Below are positions 55,172 through 64,000 of a stretch of DNA of 64,000 nt, piece by piece. Position 1 is the stretch's first letter, and every line of letters starts with the position of its first letter. The notes under the pieces are model-generated. The model had not been told where the DNA came from. It made no database searches and saw nothing but the letters and a program-made list of their open reading frames with translations. Location: NCBI GenBank assembly GCA_002205965.3, contig NADL03000859.1, forward strand, positions 124,001 through 188,000, in the 5' to 3' direction. The position numbers and the translations under genes were made by a program. Source of the DNA: Kappaphycus alvarezii. Taxonomy: Eukaryota; Rhodophyta; Florideophyceae; Gigartinales; Solieriaceae.

Positions 55172-56900
55172 CCACCCCCACCTCCAGCGCCTTGTTCGCT
55201 TGTGCCTCTCCTCGCCACCTTATTGTCCTCATCAGTGCGGAGACAAAACGACGGTGACGTGGAAGCTGAAAAGTATGGACGTGCAGTTTTAGAATGCCTA
55301 GTTTTTTAGAAGCTCATCTTTAGTTGTGTTTTCTTTAGTTGTGCACAAACACTGCAATTTGGTGGACAAAGCAGGAGATAGATTGAGAACGGGAGGCAAA
55401 TCGCCACGAAAGAAGGTTGCTACTAAGGCGGCGAGAATTTAGGGGGAAGCGGACGCTGAAGCCCAGTCAAAGCTAACTCCGCCGACTGGGGCCCTTCTTG
55501 GGAGATTGGAAATTATTAAGATCAAGCACATTTAGTAGAACGAGCCCGAAATCGTTTCATTCACCTCTGGGTCCCCCCGCATGACAATGGTTCGCGCTTG
55601 CGACTTTCCAATCATATAATAGACGCAGTTTACGCCTCGTCTACCAGGGAGCTTACAAAGAAGGTTGTCTGCCAGCTGGTCTTAACAGAATACCTTGACT
55701 CCCGTGCGTATAAAAAGGTGCCGGAAACAGACTATATTGTGAAGTTTATAGGGGCCACCAGGGAATTTCATACTATCGTTTGGTACACCCTTTCCTTTGA
55801 GGGTGATGCAGCTCCTTTATGCACGATATCAACGAAGACCGCCAATTCACCCTGGGTTCGGACAAACGTTGGGAGGCGATCTTTAAAATACACGAATGGT
55901 GCCAGGAACCCCCTGGCCGGAAGCTTCTTCTTTCTTTCACCCGCTCTCCGAAACCCCGCGCTAATGAAACCAGGTAACGCTCTTTCCCGCTCTTCAGGAC
56001 TCCTTTCATTGACCAGACGGAAGGGTGTACTGGCACTCCCGTCACAAATAAGTTGCGAGAATGAGGGAAGGAGGGCGATACGAAGCTTCGGTTTGACTAC
56101 TTTCGGTTAAATATGGCTCAATGTCATGGGAATCACTTGAGAAAAGGCCGAATCGTAGACCTACGGGACGCCCAAAAGCACCTACCCCCTTAGGGATTTT
56201 GTGCGCGAAAAACTTCTGACGATATATCCTACCGATAAATCTGCGTTGGCCTTGGACACTTTTGTCTATATCGTCTCTATAGAAGGTTCCAATAGCGCCA
56301 AGCACTGCGTTGCGATGAATACTCAGACGAGTCACCTTCTTGACCTCGCTGGAACTTTCGTTCTTGAGCTCTCCGAGATGTCCTTGGTTGAGGTCTTGGG
56401 CGGAAGTTTAACCTTCATCACGATACTGGAAGTTCGAAAGCTGTCACAAAGAAGTGGAAAGACATCAAAGCGTCCCTGCTGCCATGGCGGGACCAAATTG
56501 GAGATCCGTAACAGTCGCCGCGCGCAGTCGGAGGTGAAGGGGAAACCGAGTAGCTCCAAGCAGTGGGGTTTTACGGTGATTCAGTGGGTTCTATCACTCG
56601 AAGTTTTTCTTTGATAATCCGTTTGTTGTAGTTTTCTTTTCTTTGTGTACGCATATGTTTAAAACCAACAATAACAAATGTATTACCCAAACGATAAAAA
56701 GATATATTCTTGGAATAAGCAGGAGAAAAGTTCTGTTAAATGGTAGCTTTGCGATCGGTTTTATCAACGAGAACGGAGGGCACTAATTTTGCGGGCTTTT
56801 CGGTTGGATCACAAAAGGAACTAAACGTCTTGCGTGGATAGCACGTCGGTAGTGACGTCTACAGTAGAAGGTCAGCCAATATCTCGGGTGATCTCCTTTC
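55172..56900. other. Element E 3' region without recognised sense gene
   Basis: Several short frames on both strands. The longest is on the plus strand, antisense to the element (55598-56110, 170 codons with a TTG opening). No domain is recognised on either strand. Confidence 0.35.
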
Positions 56901-57159
56901 CATATCTGGCACGGCCCGAAGCATCTTGATTTGAAAGGTTGCCATTTAACTGCTGTCGGAAAGGACGGGCGCTGTGCAACAAGAACCCAGTCGCTTACGT
57001 TTAACCCTTCAGGTTCCGCGAATGGCTTTATTTCTCAATACGCGCTATTTTCCATACCTTCTTCGTGCCCGGAGTGCCACGTTTGCTAACACCTCCAATC
57101 GAGAATGGATCTCCGAAGCGTTGGAAATTAGACTTATCGCATCTGATTATTTCATGTGC

Positions 57160-57670
57160 GTCAAAACTCCGTACATAAACTCGAGCAGGGATGCTCTAGA
57201 GGCAAGAAGACGACGACGGTAACCATCAAAACTTTTAGCAGACCGTTCTCCCAATCCACTCACTTTTCACATAGTTTTGGATGTCCCTATGCATATAAGA
57301 CTAACAGTAGCGGTCAAAGATGAACTTATTCGTGATTCCAGTGTCCCGGTGTTCGATATCGTTGTGGAAGCTAAGGAGTGTCGAAGTACTATCCTCAAGG
57401 AAAGGGATAGTCTTGAGTCCCATTTTCGTGCCTCTTAGTAGTTTCTCCTCGCAAATAATGAAACATTTCGCCATATGCTTCATTGCACGACTCTTTATTT
57501 CGCCCTCTTCCTCGATATTCAACTCCTGCAGATGACGAGTGACCTCAATAATCTGGTATTCAAATGAACGGCCTTCCGCGATAGCGACTGAACAAACTGT
57601 TGCAACCAAGTCTTCTTCGTCGACCTCTGTGGATGGTTTGGAACCAGTAGAGAAGGATCGCGACATGTAG
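57160..57670 (-). pseudogene. Element E end of RNase H and integrase zinc module
   Basis: The 121-codon frame ends in LLSFHNDIEHRDTGIT then FIFDRYC and, across a stop, MHRDIQNYVKS, which corresponds to the H-H half of the gypsy integrase zinc module. The DDE core does not follow. Confidence 0.6.
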
Positions 57671-58281
57671 TTTGCCTCCCCATTATTTGCCCCCGGTCTC
57701 TACTCTACTTCGAACTCGTACTCAGCAAGTAAGTGCATCCAACGCGCCAACCTTCCATGGATGTAGTTATTTTTAAGGGAATAGAGAAGCAGGTGATGAT
57801 TTATAACCAAAAGTAATGGATTTCTCGACAACCGGTATACCGCAAACTTCTACAAGGCGAAATTTACCACTAAAGCTTCCCTTTGACATGCGAAATAGTT
57901 CTTCTGAGCCGATTTAATGCGGCGGCCAGCAGACTGCGCGCGGTATAACTTCTTGTTATCCTTTTTTTCGGCATGAACTGTCCCTACTGCGACGCTTGAA
58001 GCGTCAGTTTCCACTATAAATGAGGAGTCGAAGTCTGGAAATGTCAGAACCGGGGGGCAGTGAGCTTCTCTTTCAAAGTCTCGAATGCCTCCGTCATTTT
58101 CTTTGTCAAGTTCAGATCGTTCTTGCTAGACGTACAAGCATGTAATGCTGCGAAAATATCGGCAAATACACGAATAAAACGGCGGAATAACCGACAAGGC
58201 CCAGGAAACCGCGCAGTTCAGTAGTATTCTTCGAACCTGGGATTCTTTGATGGCCCTAATCTTCTCTTTGTCGACGTGAAA

Positions 58282-58800
58282 TCAGTTTTTGTCAATTTCA
58301 CGTCCTGAAAACTTCACGGATGGTTTTGCAAAGTCGCATTTAGTGATATTGAGCTTCAAGCCGGCCTTTCCGATAGCGTTGAAACTTATATTGAAGTGAT
58401 AAATGTGATCGTTGACGAAAAGACTATAACATCGTCCATTTAAACGCGGGCTAAGGGAATGTACCGTAAGAAATAGTCCACCATGCGCTGAAAAGTTGAA
58501 GTCGCATTCATGATACAAAAGAGCATAATCTCGAACTTGAACGCCCCGTAACGGCAAACAAAGGTAGTCATATCCTTACAATATTCGCTCATGCGAACCC
58601 ACCAGCATCCTGCGAACAAGTCGAGGGTAGTGAATACCGAGCTATACTTTAGTTCATCGAATATTACTTCTATCTTGGACTGAGGCCAACGATCAGCCTT
58701 CATCTTACGGTTCAAACTGCGGTAGTACACACAGAATCTGTGCTTTCCGTCCATCTTGGAGGCGATCACTCCAGGAAAGTACCATGCAGAAGATGCTGGG
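58282..58800 (-). pseudogene. Element E reverse transcriptase, inactivated
   Basis: MIASKMDGKHRFCVYYRSLN, FTTLDLFAGCWWVRM, FEIMLFCIMNATSTFQRMV and RYIPLARV are followed by TAA and MDDVIVFSS. The Tyr codon of the catalytic YxDD has become a stop, while both aspartates remain. RNase H beyond 58280 is only faintly visible. Confidence 0.8.
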
Positions 58801-58827
58801 GTATTAATTCATGCTTAAAGCATCTTA

Positions 58828-60506
58828 TCAACTTCTTGTCGGACCATATCGTTGTGAGGCGGAGCAAGGCAACGAGCTCTGTGGTAAAATGGTATGAATA
58901 ATCAGCAATGAGTCGACACACGACGAACTTTCTCCATTAGCCACTGTTATCTTCCTTGGCGAAAAATTTGGCGACACATATAAGAGGTGAGAATAGACAG
59001 CAGACATCACAATGGGTACTACATCAGAGTCAAGCAATGCCCAAACATCAGTGCCATAAACCTTGCGTTGTAAGACATGTAATGAAGTGACTCCTGGTTG
59101 GACACGACTGCGACGCGGGGTACTGGCTGCTTCCCGAGCAAACAGCGAATTATCTTGGTGGGTCCATCTGCATCCCCACGAAGGAGCTGGCCAAAGGCGA
59201 GACCACAGTTGTCATTTGCAGCTTCCGAGACGAAGTAGTATTTGCCCACGTACTCTTGGATCTTGTTCAATTTCTTTTGCGCGCACAAGTTTTTCTTCGG
59301 CCTAATTCATGCGGTTCGAATTACGGATTAATTCAACCGAAGGGACTCAAGGAATAACTCGGGCCTGCTGTGGGCTATTCAAGAGACAGGATATCTGAAT
59401 AACTTCGTTGTTTCCTTGACGGGGCTGTTTCGTTAGGGTGCCTCCCGCGGCTCTTCTTTTCGTTGCATCAACGAGTTCTTGGATAGCAAAATCGCTGACT
59501 GAATCTCTTTCAAAGACTAAATTTACCTGGTTTGCTTTTCGATCTTCCTCCTTCTCTTTTTATCGTGAGCCCTCAAAGAACTTTCAATAGCAACGGACCA
59601 ACAAGTGGATTCCAAATGACCAGACTTTCCACAAGAAGACCACCGCATATTGCGGTGAGGGTTTTCTCGCAGTTCATGGAGTTATGACCTAGTTCGTTGT
59701 AATAAGAGCACGGATGAACTTTGTTGCCCCTCTTTTGTGCCAGCGAGGGTCCTACATCGTTATCTACCTTCCTATGTTTTTAAAACATGTCAGTCTGGAG
59801 GGAGTTCCAGCTAGAGCCTCCATCTTGTTCTCGATGTTTCTGGAACGGGAGCCTGGAAGAAATTAAAACTTGGCCAGTGGAACGTCTGAAACTCGGCTTG
59901 ACAGGCCAATAAACGTGAGATGATTCGAGTGAAAGTCTCCTAGAGCCTGTTTGATGCTTGAGTAATCTCGAGGTCCACAAAAGACTAAGAAACACTGTAG
60001 CTCCTCCTAAGAACAGACGGCGGTGCGTAAAAGTCAAATTTTTGCAACGTTGTCGAATCCAGTTTGCTCGCAAAGGCGATCCATTTCCTTCAGGGAGCTA
60101 GGAATATATTCAATTTCGTGTCAAACTTCTAAAGCTTGTCGGATAACGTGCTAGGGATCCTTTTTTTGACGAGATGCTCTAAGAATTTTTGCTTGAAGGT
60201 GGAGTAGTCTTTTGCTTCATCTACGAGTTCGTCAATCGACGCGAATTTATCGTAGCAGAAATAGAAAAGAGGGCCATCTAGATGTCCACGGTGAGAGGTT
60301 CTCTTCTCAGGATCAGGTCTTGAGACCATAGCGACGTTTGCACAGAAAAAGAAGAATTTGCGGACATCGCTAGTTCCATCTAACACTACCGCGCTGACGC
60401 CAAGAGAGTACCATGTTGGTGTCGGTCTTTGTGTCGTCTGTTTACTCGCGCGCATTTGACGCTCCGCCTTCATATATAGGCAAGAGCCGAAAATGAATGT
60501 GGCCAA
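58828..60506 (-). pseudogene. Element E gag-protease
   Basis: Gag frame 60506-60129 (acidic end FASIDELVDEAKDYSTFKQK) is followed by two damaged zinc knuckles near 59700-59600 (CSYYNELGHNSMNC, with Cys2 changed to Tyr; and CGKSGHLESTC, first Cys lost). The linker YFVSEAANDNCGLAFGQLL lies at about 59265-59160, and the protease has DSD where DSG is expected (58828-59037). All point to long decay. Confidence 0.7.
60398..60413 (-). other. Primer-binding site of element E
   Basis: On the minus strand TGGTACTCTCTTGGCG follows the LTR without spacer. The first nine bases equal those of element C. Confidence 0.65.
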
Positions 60507-60649
60507 AAGGCGGGCAGTGGCTCCTAGAAAAACATAAATATCAGCACTTTAGTCAAAAATACAAATATAACTCGTAGAGTACAGTATGGCGCAGTACTAT
60601 ACTTAAACAATGATTAGAAAAATCCAGAATGCAATATTTGCCCCCATCA
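60414..60649 (-). repeat. 5' LTR of element E
   Basis: 236 bp, TGTTGGTGTCGG to CCCCCATCA on the plus strand. A TATATA motif at about 60474 may be the core promoter. Confidence 0.9.
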
Positions 60650-60800
60650 GAACGCCTAGCGAGCGTAAAGCTTGTTCAACCTTTCCGTACGAACCATCTT
60701 TGACCAGCTTTGTCGCCCTTTTTATATTGAACTGTTGCTGGTCCGAAGTGGGACGAACTGGTGCCGTGCGTTTTTTGGGCTGGTCGAGGGCTTGCATTCA
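60650..60800 (-). pseudogene. Element G: upstream part of the RT protein
   Basis: The frame from ATG 60797 reads IKRATKLVKDGSYGKVEQAL then RSLG up to the LTR of E. Joined to 54933 after removing E and one target copy it continues as ILPATSDVIGALIDKHPQ. Such RATKLVKDG..KVEQAL..LG.LPAT...AL..KHP wording is typical of the segment in front of RT in this family. Confidence 0.6.
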
Positions 60801-60999
60801 TAGAGTTATGAAGTTCCCCGCGTTCCATAAATCTGTTCTTTCCCTCATTTTGTCCGTAAGACAGTGCCATCGGTATTCACTGGAGCAGGAATCTGAAGAG
60901 TGAATGTTCGTAAGCATAACTGCTGGGAGCAGAAATATTTTTGTGAGCGCCTGAGTTACTCGTGAATTCTCAGCAAGACAAGCGTTCAATGCATCGTCT

Positions 61000-61430
61000 A
61001 CTTTTCATACATCTCTACTAGACAACCGCGGAACTTTGTCGGTATATGCGACCACTGGTGTGTGGGTTGTGAAGATCTCTTTTATAGAGGGCAAAGACTG
61101 TTCACGAAGATAGGAGTTTTTTGATGCGATGTTGGGCCTCTGGTTTGAAGCTGCGGGAGCTGTTTCATTTGAAATGGTACCGGTGTAATGGAGTCGACCT
61201 CCTCCAAATGTATGTGCTCCAGGACAACCTGATCCATGCCAGCGATGGAAACTGTTCTTCGGTCAATTTTCCGCTATTAATCACTGCTTTTACTCTCTGT
61301 ACGGGCTGGGAATGACTATACCTCCAGACCAGACAGCCAGCCGACCGTCTTCGTAATTGTAGTCCGCAATGAACTTCCAGTGCCAAACAACAGCCTCTGA
61401 ACCGCAGATTCGTTAAACGAGTATTCTTAT
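61000..61430 (-). pseudogene. Uncertain coding remnant upstream of element G
   Basis: A 73-codon minus frame (61386-61165) contains HCGLQLRRRSAGCLVWRY. It is too short and unrecognised; it may belong to the 5' part of G. Confidence 0.2.
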
Positions 61431-61639
61431 ATTAGGGGAAGCAATTTATATTCGACGACTTGGTGCCAGAAATTTTACTGAAAACTCCTATTTGGCATCA
61501 ATGTCATCTTATGTGTAACATTGAGTTTTCCAACGGTTATCTCGACCTAGGTTTTCGAATTTCTAATGATCTTCTTGGAGATCACGCTGAGACGAAACGA
61601 TCTCGTTTTGAGGTGGAGGTAGGACAGAATCGCCGAGGT

Positions 61640-62650
61640 GTGATAGGTTTAGAAAATTTTTAGCCGTTGTAAGGATATAATTGTTGCAAAAATATAGTGA
61701 AGGGAAGATAAGAAAGGATAAAACAGACCCTAATAAAGGAATTTAAGATAAAAATAAATACAATTCAATAGAGAAGTAGACAAAGTTGTCCCCAAAGGAC
61801 GTTTTTAAACGTACTTTAGAAAAAAAGAATGTAATTTGAATGAAGGAAACAGCGGAGAAGGAAAGAGAATGGGAGCAATAGTCAGTAAAAAGCTATAAAA
61901 TGTAATAGATGGCTTATAAGCTACTGCAATTGAATTTAATTGAGACGATAATGGATAAAAATAAGGAGATGAAAACCTAATGATGAAAATAAGTAGATAA
62001 TGTTTAGAAGGAAACTATTAACATTTATTATGCTAAAATAATTGTAAACGTGACCAGAATAAAAAGTTTGCTAAGAATAATATCTGTTATAATATTTACT
62101 CGCAAGGAAGTGCAGAAGATTAGGAGTCAGTTTGCGACTTTGGACTTTGAAAAGTTTTCACTCATCTCTGCAGTCTACAAGGCTATTATTCCCAAAACTA
62201 CTGGGAAAGGAAGTAATATTTTTCTAAGAGATTATTCGAATTGAAAAGAAATGAACTGTAGGTAAGATAAACACAACTAGTTGTATAAGGATTTAATAGA
62301 GAAAATAGTCTGAAACTCCAGCAGAAAGAGCAATAGGACAACACCTTTGTAAATTATTTTAAAAAGCTGGAGCTATATGAAATAAAATTAACATCTAGAA
62401 AAGCATTATAAATAATGGAAAGATTAGGTGCAGGGTGTGGGAGTTTGGGCGCACAAAAGGTAATCGATGGTTGAACTCATTTTTGAAGCTTCTGGTGAAC
62501 AGACCGGAGCTTCTGACCATGTTTTTTATAGAGAAGCATTCAACGAGAGTGACAATGAATGGTAGGTAAAGAATACTAAATTCAAAGGTAATCTAGGAGA
62601 ACAGGCCTAGAGACGTAATATTACAAGGTTTTGGGAGTTCTCCTAGCATA
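61640..62650. other. AT-rich stretch without genes
   Basis: About 1 kb of strongly A-rich, repeat-poor sequence with no motif-bearing frame. The composition differs sharply from the GC-rich surroundings of elements A and B. Confidence 0.5.
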
Positions 62651-62919
62651 TTAAGGTGAGACTGGCACTATTGTCCATCATTGCAGAGTTCCATTGATCC
62701 ACCTGGCGAGACAGCACAAAGCACTTGCTGATTGGTTTTGCCTGAAAAGTACTTACGAGTATGGCAGGTATCCATAATGGCTTCTTCCGATTGGCTCTGT
62801 GGTCTTACGTAGTGTCGGTGCCAGATTACAGTACAATAGTTGCGCTTATGTCTGCTTGCAGTGCTTATGTTGTAATGGTGGTTCTCTACGGTGCTCATGC
62901 CGTTTCATGGCTACTGGCG

Positions 62920-64000
62920 GGATACTACTGGGAGTATTGATACTACTCGGCATATTCGTCACATCAATTTCCCCTACGGAAAAGAATCGGCACGATTCTT
63001 GTAGCTGTTCAATATTTCTTGGCAGTTTTTAAGTTCGGTTTCCCATCACCAGGAGTTTTCGTGATCTGCGTACTTTTCCATTTGATGATATATATTTTTT
63101 CCGTTTTGCTTCTTGTGTGCTAATATAGATTCGAATCTGTACTCTGTGTGTCCGTTTTTGCGTTTTTATTGGTGGTAGCAGTGGGATTTCTCGATCAAAA
63201 CCATCTCGGAAGTACGACTTAAGGAGGCTTGCGTGGAAAGCATTGTGAATTCCCTTATCAATCATTGGCTGGGATAGAATTAAGCGGTACGTGACTCCGT
63301 TAATATGTTCTGATTATTCGAAAGGGCCACAATTCTTGGGGTTAAGTTAAGAGATCCGGCGCCATCCCCTGGAGCTAGATTTTTAGTTTAAAGCCAGACT
63401 TTATCACCAACTTTGTACGTCGAATGCCTCCTACTTTTGTTGACATAAGATGCCGTGGCATCGTTCGACCTCTTGATTTGTTCTTGGGCCCTTCTCAGTG
63501 ATTCTCGCATATATTTGAGGAATTTTATCGCGGCTGGTTTTTCTGTAGCAAGTATGCCCAAAGGAACAGTTTTAAGGTGAATTACGTAATTAAGAAAGAA
63601 CGGGGAGAATGTTTTGGTCGCGTTAATCGAAGAGTTGTAGGAAACTTCAAAGTCGACCAAGTATTTGTCCCGGTCAAATTTGTAAAAAATAACGAAGGAA
63701 CGAATCATTTCCTCAATATTTCGGTTCATCGCTTCAGATTGCCCATTTGTCTGTGGGTGTTATGCAGTAGAATTGAATATTTTGGTACCTAAGAGGTGGA
63801 ATAATCTTTTCCAAAAATTGCTCAAGAAAATTGGATTTCTATGGCAAATGATATTTTCAAGGATTCTATGGATTCTGTATGTATGGTCTTTAAAAATGCT
63901 GGCAGCTGACAGAGAATCTAATTTAGGTTTTGTGGGGATAATTCATATCTTTGTTGATAGTCGGTCAACAACCGTTAGTATTCCACCATTTCCGTTCCTT
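62920..64000 (-). pseudogene. Element F: gypsy integrase part, cut by window edge
   Basis: From 64000 downwards the minus strand reads GILTVVDRLSTK (first D), ENIICHRNPIFLSNFWKRL (the second catalytic Asp replaced by His, CHRNP instead of SDRDP), HPQTNGQSEAMNRNIEEM (E present), then DKYLVDFEVSYNSS, YKVGDKVWL and, after a frameshift, GIHNAFHASLLKSYF. This is the integrase of another gypsy clade, closer to the common HNVFHVS type than A-E. No chromodomain is visible. Frameshifts and stops show it is inactive. Confidence 0.8.

Larger units (their letters stand above)
54929..60654 (-). mobile_element. Element E: old Ty3/gypsy element inserted in element G
   Basis: LTRs 54934-55171 and 60414-60649 (about 237 bp, roughly 15 percent diverged) are flanked by GAATG and GAACG, a 5-bp duplication with one change. 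A purine tract (GGAGGTGGGGGTGG on the minus strand, 55172-55185) and a primer-binding site are in place. The minus-strand interior has gag, protease, RT and the integrase zinc module, all decayed; the integrase DDE core is not found, so an internal deletion is likely. Relationship to C is shown by shared gag linker motif FGQLLRGDAD and by the primer-binding site. Confidence 0.88.

Noticed and set aside
1-64000. Ribosomal RNA or organelle gene cluster
   Set aside because: No conserved rRNA stretch or organelle gene set was recognised anywhere in the window.

Overview
The window is eukaryotic nuclear DNA that is almost entirely made of transposable elements in different states of decay. Only one convincing host gene is visible: an ABC half-transporter of the chloroplast ABCD2 type on the minus strand (43.9-46.0 kb). 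Its N-terminus looks like a red-algal plastid transit peptide. With the lack of introns and the mix of Ty3/gypsy chromoviruses, APE-type non-LTR elements and RT elements carrying a nuclease-like C-terminal domain, this suggests a red alga of the Chondrus type. That assignment is an inference, not a proof.

Layout. 1-11.6 kb: element A (+), a Ty3/gypsy chromovirus whose left LTR is cut by the window edge. It carries gag, protease, RT, RNase H, integrase and chromodomain, then 3.5 kb of extra sequence holding a long ORF on the opposite strand. A sits inside an older gypsy pol fragment (-, 11.64-12.62 kb). 12.6-17 kb: element B (+), a 5'-truncated chromovirus related to A. 18.8-26.3 kb: element C (-), a complete gypsy element with 722-bp LTRs and a perfect 5-bp target duplication; behind its integrase lies an unrecognised domain present in two tandem copies. 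26.3-30.1 kb: an LTR with its polypurine tract, GC-rich degenerate coding sequence, a tRNA-like SINE candidate and a small Cys-rich ORF. 31-35 kb: element D (+), a gypsy pol related to C with its own small ORF behind the integrase. 35.9-43.8 kb: a hAT transposase end, an APE-type non-LTR element, and many scraps of an RT-associated nuclease-like domain. 43.9-46.0 kb: the ABC gene. 46.4-48.4 kb: a large inverted-repeat element. 49.9-52.3 kb: a pogo/CENP-B-like DNA transposon. 52.4-61 kb: an RT-nuclease element (G, -) interrupted twice, by a solo LTR of the C family and by gypsy element E (54,934-60,649). 61.4-63 kb: AT-rich sequence without genes. 63-64 kb: part of another gypsy integrase (F, -).

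Most interesting: (1) element A is saturated, LTR to LTR and on coding and non-coding parts alike, with short perfect hairpins (arms 6-9 bp, loops 0-7 nt) far beyond chance, while the neighbouring related elements lack them; (2) A carries a roughly 490-codon antisense ORF broken only by two nonsense codons; (3) C encodes a gapless tandem duplication of a domain of about 130 residues that I do not recognise, and D has a possibly related ORF in the same place; (4) removing E and the solo LTR on paper restores one continuous reading frame in element G.
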